Source of the DNA: Amycolatopsis sp. FDAARGOS 1241
GTDB lineage: Bacteria > Actinomycetota > Actinomycetes > Mycobacteriales > Pseudonocardiaceae
Assembly: GCF_016889705.1 (NCBI RefSeq)
Contig: NZ_CP069526.1
Coordinates: 8,398,001-8,462,000, forward strand
DNA: 64,000 nucleotides
Direction: 5' to 3'
The translations under genes were made by a program, and so were the position numbers. This document shows positions 45,734 through 55,698 of this stretch, piece after piece (positions within the stretch are counted from its first letter, which is position 1; each line of letters starts with the position of its first letter). The notes beneath the pieces are model-generated. The model was not told where the DNA came from, ran no database searches, and was given only the letters and a program-made list of their open reading frames with translations.

Positions 45734-46471
45734 CTACCGCACGAGCACCAGGTAGGCGAACCCGAGCACACCCCGGTACGCGGTGACGTACTCGCGCTCG
45801 CGGGTGTCGAGCCAGTCGCGCGTTTCCGCGGCCCGCGGGTCGCGGGGGTGGGCCAGCAGCCAGTTCAGCCGGCCGGCGCGGGAGGTCGATTCGAAGTCGT
45901 CCCACTCGCGCTGGTCGGCGGTGCTCAGGTGCAGCACGCGCCAGCCGGTTTCGCGGCACGCTTCAAGCAGATTGGGCAACGCGAGGACCTCGTCGCCGAA
46001 GATCGCCTCCGCCGCGGGGGTGGGTTCGCCTTCCCAGCACCCGTCGCCGTAGAGCAGGCGGCCGGTGACGCCGGCGAGCGCGGCGAGGGCCTGGCGCGTG
46101 CCGCCGAACGCGTGGGACGCGCCGATGCAGATCGCGCGGTCGGCCGGGCCGCGCCAGCTCGCGGCGTCCTGCTCGACGAACTCCACGGCCGCGCCACGGT
46201 CGCGCGCCGCACGCCGGCCGCGTTCCAGCGCGACCTCGTCGGTGTCGACGGCGATGCCCCGCGCCGCCGTGCCCTCGACCGCGCGGATCAGCAGCTCCCC
46301 CCACCCCGCGCCGAGGTCGGCGACGGTGCCGCCGGTGACGTCGAGGCGTTCGAGCAGCAGCGCCGCGTGCCGCTCGTCGAGCGGCGCGTTCCAGCGCATG
46401 GCGGACCGGCGCACGAGGGCGGAGTCGTCAGGCACGGCGTCAGACTCGCGGCCCGGCCCTTCGCTTGTCAC
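45734..46471 (-). CDS. Class I SAM-dependent methyltransferase
   Basis: 245 residues. The SAM-binding loop is VADLGAGWGELLIRA, followed by the acidic IAVDTDEVALERGRRAA and FVEQDAASW. The acceptor is unknown; the fold is that of small-molecule methyltransferases. GTG 46471 is the annotated start, without a strong ribosome site, so the N-terminus is uncertain. It is convergent with the glycan operon, with only 1 base between stops. Confidence 0.85.
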   Translation of the reverse strand: MTSEGPGRESDAVPDDSALVRRSAMRWNAPLDERHAALLLERLDVTGGTVADLGAGWGELLIRAVEGTAARGIAVDTDEVALERGRRAARDRGAAVEFVEQDAASWRGPADRAICIGASHAFGGTRQALAALAGVTGRLLYGDGCWEGEPTPAAEAIFGDEVLALPNLLEACRETGWRVLHLSTADQREWDDFESTSRAGRLNWLLAHPRDPRAAETRDWLDTREREYVTAYRGVLGFAYLVLVR

Positions 46472-46559
46472 GCGGTTTTCACGACCGGCGACACGTGATC
46501 AACATCTCTCCGGCGAACACGGGGTGAACCGCCGGGGTCTCTGGCACCGTGTGGCATCC

Positions 46560-49500
46560 ATGACCAACCCGTTGATCGCTCCGACCGAGGACTCGACGAA
46601 GTCCTACTCCGGGATCACGCTCCTCGAAGACGCCAACGACGTGAAAACGGCGATCGAGACCGGCGACTGGGCGTCGGTCGCGATGGGCGCGGTGGGCACC
46701 GCGCTCGACGCGCTGTCGATGGCGATGGACCCGTTCGGGGCGATCCTCGCGGCCGGAGTCGGGTGGTTGATGGAGCACGTCGGGCCCCTGAAGGAAGCGC
46801 TCAACGGGCTCACCGGCAACGCCGACCAGATCAAGGCGCAGTCGGAGACGTGGTCGAACATCGCCAAGGAACTCGAATCCATCGGGTCCGACCTGCAGGA
46901 CATGGTCAACGCCGACCTGCAGTCGTGGTCCGGCGAGGCGGCCGACGCCTACCGCAAGCGCGCCCAGGACTTCACTCAGCTGCTCGGTAGCGCGCAGAAG
47001 GGCAGCGAGGGCGCGGCCAGCGGTGTGAAGACCGCGGGTGAGGTCGTGGCCGCCGTGCGCGCGCTGGTGCGCGACATCATCGCCGACCTCGTCGGGCACC
47101 TGGTCAGCTGGGCGTTGCAGGTGGTCGCGACAATCGGGATCGGGTTGAGCTGGGTCATCCCGCAGGTCGCCGAGGCCGTGGCGAAGACGGCTTCGAAGAT
47201 CACGCAGATCACCACCAAGCTGATCAAGGCGATCAAGGCGCTGATCCCGCTGCTCAAGAAGACCGGGACGGTGCTGGAAGACACCGCCAAGGCACTGAAG
47301 AACATCAAGGGCGGCAAGGTCGACGCGGCGCCGACGCCCAAGAGCATCGGCCCTGTGCCCAAGGGGATGGACGTGCCACCGGCCAAGGGCGGCGGTGGCG
47401 GCACCACGCCGGCGTCGGACACCCCGCCCCCGCCACGCGACACGCCGCCGCCGGCCAAGACCGGCGACTCGACCGATACCCCGCCACCGCCGGCCAAGAC
47501 CGGCGACTCGACCGATACCCCGCCACCGCGCGACACCACGGACACCCCGCTGCCGAAGTCCGACCCACCGCCGCTGAAGACGGACGACTCGACCACCGCG
47601 TCGTCGGCGAACACTCCCCCGCCGCCGCGCGACACCCCGCCGCCGGCGCCGAAGGACACGCCGCCGCCCAAGTTCGACGACACCACCACGGCCTCGAGCG
47701 CCGGTGACACCCCACCGCCGCCCAGGAGCGACCCGCCGCCGCCGAAGGCCGATCCGGCGCCGCCGAAGAGCGACCCGCCGCCGTTCGACCCGCCGGCGAG
47801 CGACCGCGGGCTCCCGGGAGGTGGCGCGGGCAAGGACGGAGGTGGCGCGGGCAAGGACAAGACGTCGGCGCAGAGCACCACGATCAAGGACGCCAACACC
47901 ACTCCGCGCGCCAACGACACCCCCTCGGCCGACCGGCTCGCGTGCGGTGACCCGATCGACGTGTCGACCGGCCGCGTCATGCTCACGCAGGAAGACGTCC
48001 GGCTCGCGGCGGCGCTGCCGCTCGTGCTCACGCGCACGCACCTGTCGTCGTACCGGATCGGCCGGGGCTTCGGCTCGGCGTGGGCCTCGACGCTCGACCA
48101 GCGCGTGGAGGCCGACGCCGACGGCGTGCGCTTCGCGGCCGAAGACGGCACCTTCCTCGAGTACCCGGCCCCGGTCGTCGGCGCGGACGTGCTGCCGGTG
48201 ACCGGCCCGGCGTGGCCGCTGACCCGTGGTGCCGACGGCTCGTACGTGCTCACTCAGCCGGACCTCGGCCGCGCGCTGCTGTTCTCCGGTGTCACCGGGC
48301 AGCTGGTGACGGTCAGCGATCCGGTGGGCCACCAGCACTTCCGCCTCGACTACGACGAGAACGGCGCGCTGACCGACGTCGTCCACTCCGCCGGCCACCA
48401 CGTCGGCGTGACCACCGCCGGCGGCCGCGTCACGGAGCTGACGCTGCTCAGCGGTGGCACGCCGGTCGTGCTCGTGCGCTACGGCTACGACGAGCACGGC
48501 GGCCTCGCCGAGGTCTGCAACTCTTCGGACCTGGCGCTGCGCTTCGGCTACGACGCCGAGGGCCGGCTCGCGCGCTGGGAAGACCGCAACGGCATGTGGT
48601 ACCGCTACGAGTACGACGAGCAGGGCCGCTGCGTGCGCGCCGAAGGCCGCGACGGCGCGCTGCGCTATTCGCTCGCCTACGAGCCGCGCCGCACCACGGC
48701 CGTCGACTCGCTGGGTGCCACGAGCGTCTTCGACCTCAACGACGCGTTCCAGGTCGTCGCGGTCACCGATCCGCTCGGCGCCACCACCCGGATGGAATGG
48801 GACGACCGCGACCGGCTGCTCGCACGCACCGACGCGCTGGGCGCCACCACCCGCTACGACTACGACGAGGCCGGCGACCTCGTAGCGGTCGAGAACCCCG
48901 ACGGGACCCGCACCACCGCCGAGTACGACGAGGAGCACCGGCCGGTCCGGGTCGTCGAGGCCGACGGCGCGGTGTGGCTGCGCGAGTACACAGAGGACGG
49001 TGACATCGCGGCGCGGGTCGACCCGCTCGGCGCCCGCACGACGTTCGAGTACGCGCGGCCCGGACTGCTCTCCGCCGTGACCGGCCCGCTCGGCGAGGTG
49101 ACCCGCTTCGAGTACGACGCGGCGGGCCTCCCGGTCGCGGTCACCGACCCGGTGGGCGCGACGGAGCGGACCGCGTTCGACCGCTTCGGCCGGCCCAGCG
49201 TTTCGACCGCCGCGCTCGGCGCGGTCACCCGCACCGCGTGGACCGTGGAAGGCGAACCGCTGAGCGTCACGCGGCCGGACGGCACGAGGCTGTCCTTCAG
49301 CCACGACGGCGAGGGAAACCTCCGCGAAACCCGCGACGGGACCGCCGTCACGCGCACCGCGTATGCCGGGTTCGACCGGCCCGTCGCGATCACCGCGGTC
49401 GACGGGTCGCGCGTGGAGCTGAGCTACGACACGGAAAACCGCGTCACGGCCGTGCGGAACGAGCAGGGCCTGCAGTGGCGCTACGAGTACGACGCCGCCG

Positions 49501-51998
49501 GCCGGCTCGCCGCGGACACCGACTACGACGGCCGCCGCCGCCACTTCCGCCACGACGCGGCGGGCCGGTTGATCGAGCAGGCGTCGGCGAGCGGCCGCGT
49601 CCTGCGGTTCACCTACGACGCCGCCGGCCGTATCACGCGGCTGGACGCGGACGGTGCCGTGGCGACGTACGAATACGACCGCGCCGGGCGGCTCGTCCGG
49701 GCCGTCAACGACGACGCCGACGTGCGCCGCACGTACGACGCTGTTGGCCGGCTGGTCGCGGAGACCGTGAACGGCCGCGTGCTCACGTCTGTATTCGACG
49801 CTTCTGGCCGGCGCACCGCGCGCACGACCCCGGGCGGCGCCCACGCCGAATGGCGCTACGACGCCGCGGGCCGGCCGGTCGCACTGCGCACCGCGGGCCG
49901 CGAGCTCACGTTCGTCCGCGACCTCGAAGGCCGCGAGGTCGAGCGGCGGCTGGGGACCGCGCAGCTGCGTCAGAGCTGGGACGCCCGCGACCGGCTCGTG
50001 ACGCAGACACTGACCACCGCGGCGGGGCCGGTGCAGCAGCGCGCGCTGCACTACCGGCACGACGACGCCGTGACCGCGGTCGAGGACACCCTCGCCGGAC
50101 CGCGGCAGCTGCGGCTGGACCCGGTCGGCCGTCCGCTGGCCGTCGAAGGTCCCGCCGCGCACGAGACCTACGGCTACGACGCCGCGGGCAACCTCGTCCA
50201 GCCCGGCAACCGCGTGTACGCCGGCAGCGTTCTGCAGCGCGACGACACCGCGGTGTACGAGTACGACCCCGACGGCAAGCTCGTGCTGCGGCGGACCGCC
50301 GACGGCGAATGGCGTTACGAATGGGACGGCCACGAACGGCTCGTCGCCGTGTACACGCCCGCGGGGCACCACTGGCGCTACCGCTACGACGCGCTCGGCC
50401 GGCGCGTCGCCAAGGAACTGCGCGACGCGACCGGCACCGTGCGCACCCGCACCGAGTTCACCTGGGACGGGCAGCAGCTGGCCGAGCAGGTCACCGACGG
50501 CGTGCGCGCGCTGGTCTGGCACAGCGAGCCCGGCAGCGGACGGGTGCTCACGCAGACCGAGCGCGTGCTGCACCAGGCGAGCGGCGCGTGGCGGGACCAC
50601 GCCGTGCGCGGCATCGTCACCGACCTCGCGGGCGCCCCGACGGAGCTCGTCGACGCCGACCAGGGCCTCGTCTGGCACGGCCGCCTCACCACGTGGGGCG
50701 CGGCCACCGGCCCGATGCCGACACCCCTGCGGTTCGCCGGCCAGTACCACGACGACGAAACCGGGCTGCACCACAACTTCCACCGCTACTACGACCCGCG
50801 GACGGCGCGCTACCTCAGCCCCGACCCGTCGGGCCTTTCGCCGGCGGCGAACCCGTACGCGTACGTCGCGGACCCCGTCGGCTGGACGGACCCGCTGGGA
50901 CTGGCGCCGTGCAAGCTGACCTACGACCAGGCGCACAGCACACCGAACGGGCCGTCGCTGGAGCTGCGCGGGCCGCGCACGTCGTTCAAGCCGGGCAAGA
51001 CGCCGAACAAGATCGACGACAAGCAGACGTTCACCAGCATCGCGAACAACGCCGGCGTGCCGAACCCGCACAAGCAGCGGCTGTCCTTCAACGACGACGC
51101 CCAGACCATTCGGGAGAACCACGGCCTGGAGCTCGGGAACCAGCTGCACGACCAGGCGGTGAAGCAGAATCTGGTCCCCCAGGCATCCAAGAACTCGGAA
51201 GCCATCGAGGCGCTGGGCCGCAACGACCCCAACACCAAGGACTTCTGGGACATGCAGGATCGGCGTGACCAGCACACGGCGAACCAGTCGGTGGAGAACA
51301 ACAAGCAGGACCACCGCGACTACGACCGCGACGAAGACGTGGACGCGCGCCTCCGGCCCGTGCTGGACAAGCCGGAAGCCACCCACTCGCTGCTGGACAA
51401 GTACGACGGCGTGGTCGTGGGCGGCGCGCACGACGGCAACCACCCGGGCCTGCAGATGATGCGCGACAACATGGGAGACCTCAAGAACAGCGGCGTCAAC
51501 AAGGTCTACCTGGAGAGCCTGCGCGACGACGCGCACAACGCGCACGTGCAGGACTACCTGAACTCGCCTCCGGGCACCCCGATGCACCCGGACCTGCAGA
51601 AGTTCATCAACGCCAACCCGAACAACCGGCTGGTGGGCCAGGTCATCGAGTCGGCGAAGGCGCACGACGTCGACGTGATCGGCATCGGCGGCAACCCCGC
51701 CCGGCGCGACCAGCTCGGCGGCGCGGGGTTGTTCCAGCGCCACGCGATGTTCAATTCGTACGGGGCGGAGTCGGTCCAGCACCACCAGGCGGCCAACCCG
51801 GGCAAGTACGTGATGGAGATCGGTGAGCAGCACGCCAAGCCGCACACCTGGAACGGCGCGAACCCGGTCAACGTCGGCGGGGTCGACCTGCCGAAGACGT
51901 CCGCCGGCATCGGCGACATGCTCGGCGTGCCGCAGGTGAAGCTGAACAACGCCGGGGACGCCTTCACGCGGATCGACGGGTCGACGAACCTGGGCTGA
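46560..51998 (+). CDS. RHS polymorphic toxin with WXG-like N-terminus and TIKI/PMT-like C-terminal toxin
   Basis: 1812 residues. Residues 1-250 form a helical WXG100-like export region with LQSWSGEAADAYRKRAQDF, which suggests type VII secretion. Residues 275-450 are a Pro-rich linker with a 13-residue tandem repeat. From about 455 a DUF6531 module and many YD repeats form the RHS shell. The core ends in YYDPRTARYLSPDPSGLSP and DPLGL near 1449. The last 363 residues are the variable toxin: VVVGGAHDGNHPGLQMMRDN, VYLESLRDDAHNAH and MEIGEQHAKPHTW recall the TIKI/ChaN/EreA fold seen in Pasteurella toxin. No immunity gene is adjacent and the ribosome site is weak. Confidence 0.85.
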   Translation: MTNPLIAPTEDSTKSYSGITLLEDANDVKTAIETGDWASVAMGAVGTALDALSMAMDPFGAILAAGVGWLMEHVGPLKEALNGLTGNADQIKAQSETWSNIAKELESIGSDLQDMVNADLQSWSGEAADAYRKRAQDFTQLLGSAQKGSEGAASGVKTAGEVVAAVRALVRDIIADLVGHLVSWALQVVATIGIGLSWVIPQVAEAVAKTASKITQITTKLIKAIKALIPLLKKTGTVLEDTAKALKNIKGGKVDAAPTPKSIGPVPKGMDVPPAKGGGGGTTPASDTPPPPRDTPPPAKTGDSTDTPPPPAKTGDSTDTPPPRDTTDTPLPKSDPPPLKTDDSTTASSANTPPPPRDTPPPAPKDTPPPKFDDTTTASSAGDTPPPPRSDPPPPKADPAPPKSDPPPFDPPASDRGLPGGGAGKDGGGAGKDKTSAQSTTIKDANTTPRANDTPSADRLACGDPIDVSTGRVMLTQEDVRLAAALPLVLTRTHLSSYRIGRGFGSAWASTLDQRVEADADGVRFAAEDGTFLEYPAPVVGADVLPVTGPAWPLTRGADGSYVLTQPDLGRALLFSGVTGQLVTVSDPVGHQHFRLDYDENGALTDVVHSAGHHVGVTTAGGRVTELTLLSGGTPVVLVRYGYDEHGGLAEVCNSSDLALRFGYDAEGRLARWEDRNGMWYRYEYDEQGRCVRAEGRDGALRYSLAYEPRRTTAVDSLGATSVFDLNDAFQVVAVTDPLGATTRMEWDDRDRLLARTDALGATTRYDYDEAGDLVAVENPDGTRTTAEYDEEHRPVRVVEADGAVWLREYTEDGDIAARVDPLGARTTFEYARPGLLSAVTGPLGEVTRFEYDAAGLPVAVTDPVGATERTAFDRFGRPSVSTAALGAVTRTAWTVEGEPLSVTRPDGTRLSFSHDGEGNLRETRDGTAVTRTAYAGFDRPVAITAVDGSRVELSYDTENRVTAVRNEQGLQWRYEYDAAGRLAADTDYDGRRRHFRHDAAGRLIEQASASGRVLRFTYDAAGRITRLDADGAVATYEYDRAGRLVRAVNDDADVRRTYDAVGRLVAETVNGRVLTSVFDASGRRTARTTPGGAHAEWRYDAAGRPVALRTAGRELTFVRDLEGREVERRLGTAQLRQSWDARDRLVTQTLTTAAGPVQQRALHYRHDDAVTAVEDTLAGPRQLRLDPVGRPLAVEGPAAHETYGYDAAGNLVQPGNRVYAGSVLQRDDTAVYEYDPDGKLVLRRTADGEWRYEWDGHERLVAVYTPAGHHWRYRYDALGRRVAKELRDATGTVRTRTEFTWDGQQLAEQVTDGVRALVWHSEPGSGRVLTQTERVLHQASGAWRDHAVRGIVTDLAGAPTELVDADQGLVWHGRLTTWGAATGPMPTPLRFAGQYHDDETGLHHNFHRYYDPRTARYLSPDPSGLSPAANPYAYVADPVGWTDPLGLAPCKLTYDQAHSTPNGPSLELRGPRTSFKPGKTPNKIDDKQTFTSIANNAGVPNPHKQRLSFNDDAQTIRENHGLELGNQLHDQAVKQNLVPQASKNSEAIEALGRNDPNTKDFWDMQDRRDQHTANQSVENNKQDHRDYDRDEDVDARLRPVLDKPEATHSLLDKYDGVVVGGAHDGNHPGLQMMRDNMGDLKNSGVNKVYLESLRDDAHNAHVQDYLNSPPGTPMHPDLQKFINANPNNRLVGQVIESAKAHDVDVIGIGGNPARRDQLGGAGLFQRHAMFNSYGAESVQHHQAANPGKYVMEIGEQHAKPHTWNGANPVNVGGVDLPKTSAGIGDMLGVPQVKLNNAGDAFTRIDGSTNLG
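47451..47528 (+). repeat. Two perfect 39-bp tandem repeats in the RHS linker
   Basis: The 39-base unit at 47451-47489 repeats without change at 47490-47528 and encodes PAKTGDSTDTPPP twice. Perfect identity implies a recent duplication, so linker length may vary between strains. Confidence 0.85.
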
Positions 51999-52147
51999 TC
52001 GCGGGTCCGTCCACTGCGGAAATGATCCACGAAGTGCGCAACTTCGGAGAAATGTGTTGTCCGGGAAGGGAAGTTCACCCGTCGGGGCGCCGGCCGAACC
52101 CCATCAGGGAAGTTACGCAGGCGTGGGCGACTCGTAGCGTTCGAACC

Positions 52148-53675
52148 ATGGGTGGATCCGGGGCCGTCGTGGCTGTGTTCGTGCTGCTGGCGAGTGGCGT
52201 GAGCGAAACACCGGCCGCGGCGACGCCCGCGGGCGTGTGCGCCACGGTGGTGACGGAGTACGAGTCGCCGCCGGCGGGGGCCGTGGTGGTGGACCCGGCG
52301 CGCGACGGCGACCTGGCCGCGGCGACGCAGGCCGGCCCGGCCGGCACGACGTTCTGGCTCAAACCCGGCACGCACACGCTCGGCGCCGACGCGTTCGGCC
52401 AGGTCCAGCCCAAGGACGGCGACACCTACCTCGGCGCGCCCGGCGCCGTCCTGGACGGCCGGAACGTGAACCACGCCGCGTTCACCGGGCGGCGAAGGAC
52501 GTGACGATCCGCGGCCTGACGATCCAGCACTTCGCCGCGCCACAGGACCAGGGCGTGGTGAACCACGACTCGGGCACCCACTGGGTCGTCGAGGACACGA
52601 CGATCCGGGACAACCGCGGCGCGGCGCTCATGGCCGGTGACCGGCAGGAGGTGCGGCGCAGCTGCCTGGCCGGCAACGGGCAGTACGGCCTGAACGCCTA
52701 CCGCGCCGGCGACGGCATCACCGGGCTCGTGCTGGCGGACAACGAGATCACGGGCAACAACACCGACGACTGGGAGACGAAATCGCCGGGCTGCGGGTGC
52801 AGCGGCGGGGTGAAGTTCTGGGCGGTGAACGGCGCCGACGTCACCGGCAACTGGGTCCACGGCAACCACGGCCCCGGCCTGTGGGCCGACACGAACGACA
52901 ACGACTTCCTCGTGCAGGACAACGTCATCGAGGACAATGACGCCGAAGGCCTGTTCTACGAGATCAGCCACAACCTCACCGTCCGCGGCAACGTGTTCCG
53001 CCGCAACGGGATCGTCGCCGGCAAGAAGCGCGCCGCGGCCGGCGACGACTTCCCCGTCGCCACGATCTACGTCTCCGAATCCGGCGGCGAGCCACGGCTG
53101 AGCGCGCGCACGCACCAGATCGACATCGGCGGCAACACCTTCGAGGACAACTGGGGCGGCGTGACGCTGTGGGAGAACGCCGACCGCTTCTGCAACAGCC
53201 CGGCCAACACGTCGACGGGTTACTGCACACCGTTCGCGACGAAGGTCCAGTGCACCGCGCCCGGCATCACCCAGCGGCCGCTCTACGACGACTGCCGGTG
53301 GAAGACCCAGCACGTGACGGTGCACGACAACACGTTCACGTTCGACCCGGCCCACCTCGGCTGCACGCAGTACTGCGGGCGCACAGCCGTGTTGTCGAAC
53401 TACGGCAGCTACCCCGACTGGTCCCCGTACCGGGGCGAAGCGGTCGAGCAGGCGGTGACCTTCGACCAGGACAACCACTTCACGGACAACACCTACTCGG
53501 GCCCGTGGACTTTCGTCGCCCACGACACCAGCCGGGTCCTCACGCCACAGCAGTGGCAGGCGGGGCCGTACCACCAGGACGCGGGCAGCACGTTCCAGGG
53601 ATCGCCCGGCTCGTACCCGAGGCGCGGTTCGCGTTCGAGCCCGCGGTGCCTGTCGACGGAGTGCGCGCGCCCTAG
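52148..53675 (+). pseudogene. Secreted right-handed beta-helix protein, frameshifted
   Basis: Signal peptide from ATG 52148 (AVVAVFVLLASGVSETPAAA). The frame breaks near 52490, right after VNHAAFTG, and resumes one phase away with KDVTIRGLTIQHFAAPQDQG. It breaks again near 53610 and ends EARFAFEPAVPVDGVRAP at TAG 53673-53675. Each site lacks one base. With both restored the protein has about 509 residues, against 508 in its paralogue at 58126. Family members are pectate-lyase-like carbohydrate-binding or lyase proteins. Confidence 0.8.
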
Positions 53676-54660
53676 ATGTGCTGCTGTCGTTGGTGGTTGA
53701 CAGGTTGGGCGTGGGGTTGGGTCTTCTGTAGCAGCCTCTCATACGGGGTCTGGCCGGCGAGGCCGCCGTGAGGGCGGTGGAAGTTGTAGTAGTCCTCCCA
53801 TTCCTTGAGTTTGTCGTTGAAGGCACCGATGTCGCCGAGGACGACGCCGTCGAGCAGGCGGTAGAACTCTTCGGCGTCGATGCGGTGGGAGCGTTCCACT
53901 TTGCCGTTCAACCGTGGCGTGGCGGGCCGGAGGTAGGCATGGCCGATGCCCTGGTCCAGGAGGTGCCAGTGGAAAGCGGTCTGGAACTGGCGCACCGTTG
54001 TCGGTTTGGATCTTCTCGACCTGGAACGGCAGCCGGGACCGGACGTAGCCGAGGAACTGGATCGCGGTCTTCTGGTCCGAGCGCGGGTAGATCCGCAGGA
54101 TGCGCAGGCGGGTGCAGTCATCGATCGCGGTGTGCTGGTGGAACTTCCGCCTGCGCTGGTCGGTGCTGGTGGTGATCGGCTCGACGAACTTGACGTCGAT
54201 CTGCAGCTGGTGGCCCGGACGTTGTTTCTCGTAGCGCTTCCACCGCTTCTGGTGGCGCTGGTAGCGCTGCGAAGCGGGCAAGCGGTTCATGCCCAGGCGT
54301 TTGAGGATGCGGTAGATCGTCGAGGCAGCGACCTCGACGTCGTGGTAGCGACGCAGATACATCTCGATCTTCAGTTGGCCGAAGTGGTAGTGCTGCCGCG
54401 GATGGATAATCTTCTCGACCACCTCGGGGTGGGTGATGGTCGGGCAGTGCAACGCGGGGCGCTCGAGCGGTCCTCCAACCCATCCGAGCCCCAGTCCTCC
54501 CAAAGGCGGGTTTCCACCGGTCGAAGATGTTGCCGCGGATCCCGAAGTACCGGCACGTCGCCGCCACGTTCCCGCTGACCTCCTCGACGTGACGAAGAAC
54601 GGCCAGACGCCGGTTCGCACGCCTGACCAGGTCCTTCTCACTCCACACTCGCTCAGCCAT
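53672..54660 (-). pseudogene. IS481 family transposase, three frameshifts
   Basis: N-terminal helix-turn-helix part from ATG 54660 (AERVWSEKDLVRRANRRLAV, VAATCRYFGIRGNIFDRWK). Short middle stretch in a second phase (SDGLEDRSSAPR). The DDE core is in a third (THPEVVEKIIHPRQHYHFGQ, VKFVEPITTSTDQRRRKFHQ, AIDDCTRLRILRIYP, VEKIQTDNGA), and the end in a fourth (FQTAFHWHLLDQGIGHAYLR, PRLNGKVERSHRIDAEEFYR). Corrected length is about 329 residues, normal for IS481. Confidence 0.88.
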
Positions 54661-54719
54661 AGGCCTCCCAAGATCAGGAGCCCAAGACTGTCAACAACCT
54701 CAGTCAGTTTTAGACCTAG
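53672..54719 (-). mobile_element. IS481-family insertion sequence, decayed
   Basis: The element lies between two CTAG copies (53672-53675 and 54716-54719), the target duplication typical of IS481. Imperfect inverted ends share a TTGACAG core (about 53696-53702 and 54688-54694). CTAG is also the stop codon of the genes on both sides. The transposase inside has three frameshifts, so it cannot move on its own. Confidence 0.75.
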
Positions 54720-55357
54720 AGCCGGTCGGCCACGCGGTCCACGGCGTACGCCGTCGCGGGGATGATCGCGAGTGCCGCGCCGAAGCCGCCGATGGTGTCG
54801 GTCGGGTAGTGGGCGCCGAGACCGACTTCGGTCCAGGCCATCAGCGCACCGCACGCCACGGCGAGCGCGGCGGTGACCGTCAGCGCCGCGGCGCGGCCCA
54901 GGCGGTCGGCCAGCACGAACGCGCCGATGAGCGCCAGTGCGGTCGCGAACGCCGTGTGGCCGCTCGGGTAGGAGAGGAAGCCGCCGTGGATGGTGCGGCC
55001 GGTGAGGGGCTTGAGCAGCGACGTCACCGCGATCGTCAGCCCGCAGCCGACGAGGACGAGCAGGGCCGTGCGCACCCGTCGCGCCAGGAGCGCCGCCCCG
55101 ACGAACAGCACGAGCACGATCGCCGACCCCATCGGCTCGCCCACGAAGTCCACCACCGTGGCGACGTACCACCACGGATCCGGCAGCAAGTCCGGTCCGG
55201 GCAGCAGCGGCGCGTCGAACGCACTCGCCGCGGTGTCCCCGGCGAAGCCCACACCCAGCACCACCACGACGACGAGCCCGGCCACCGCCGCCACCAACGA
55301 CGGCGTGCGCACCACGGCGGGCAACGCCGCCGGCGCCGTGCGGACGGCGGTTCTCAT
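54716..55357 (-). CDS. PAP2 superfamily phosphatase
   Basis: 213 residues from ATG 55357, with several membrane helices. The phosphatase motifs are LLKPLTGRTIH (KxxxxxxR region), YPSGHTAFATA (PSGH) and GLGAHYPTDTIGG (HxxxD). Likely dephosphorylates a lipid such as undecaprenyl or phosphatidyl phosphate at the outer face of the membrane, useful beside a polysaccharide cluster. Its TAG stop is part of the CTAG at the IS481 edge. Start overlaps a small upstream frame as ATGA. Confidence 0.9.
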   Translation of the reverse strand: MRTAVRTAPAALPAVVRTPSLVAAVAGLVVVVVLGVGFAGDTAASAFDAPLLPGPDLLPDPWWYVATVVDFVGEPMGSAIVLVLFVGAALLARRVRTALLVLVGCGLTIAVTSLLKPLTGRTIHGGFLSYPSGHTAFATALALIGAFVLADRLGRAAALTVTAALAVACGALMAWTEVGLGAHYPTDTIGGFGAALAIIPATAYAVDRVADRL

Positions 55358-55671
55358 TGCCCTGATCTCCGCCGCGCAGCGACCGGCGCCGGACCCGGCA
55401 GCGCGGGAGTAGCTGGCACGGAGCACGCCGGGCTGGAGCCCGCCTGCGCCGAAGCCGGCACCGAACCGGGCGCCACGGACGCGGAACCCGGCAAGGCCGA
55501 GCCGAGTGCCGCCGGCGCTGGGTTTTCCGGCGGAAAACCCGGCCGCGCGGAGGTCGTCAGCGTGAAGTTCTTCATCGAGCCGAACGCCCTCTCACCCGCG
55601 GAACCCAGCGAACCGTTAAATCCATTCGAATCCATCGCATCGATCGAGCCGGCCGCAGCCGGTGGGTCCAT
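55354..55671 (-). CDS. Small Ala/Pro/Ser-rich hypothetical protein
   Basis: A possible 105-residue frame whose stop overlaps the PAP2 start as ATGA. The overlap is the only hint of translational coupling. The sequence is of low complexity (ALGSALPGSASVAPGSVPAS), no domain is seen and the ribosome site is poor. It may be just the PAP2 leader. Confidence 0.3.
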   Translation of the reverse strand: MDPPAAAGSIDAMDSNGFNGSLGSAGERAFGSMKNFTLTTSARPGFPPENPAPAALGSALPGSASVAPGSVPASAQAGSSPACSVPATPALPGPAPVAARRRSGQ

Positions 55672-55698
55672 CGAATCCGAAGCGCCGTCACTTCGGTG

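Noticed and set aside
46479..51845. 1788-codon open frame on the minus strand opposite the RHS gene
   Set aside because: It mirrors the high-GC third-position pattern of the real gene; its translation is Arg/Val/Gly-rich with no motif, and RHS motifs on the plus strand are unambiguous.
53739..55175. 478-codon minus-strand protein spanning the IS481 and PAP2 regions
   Set aside because: Only its central part is transposase; the ends are shadows of PAP2 and of another transposase frame.
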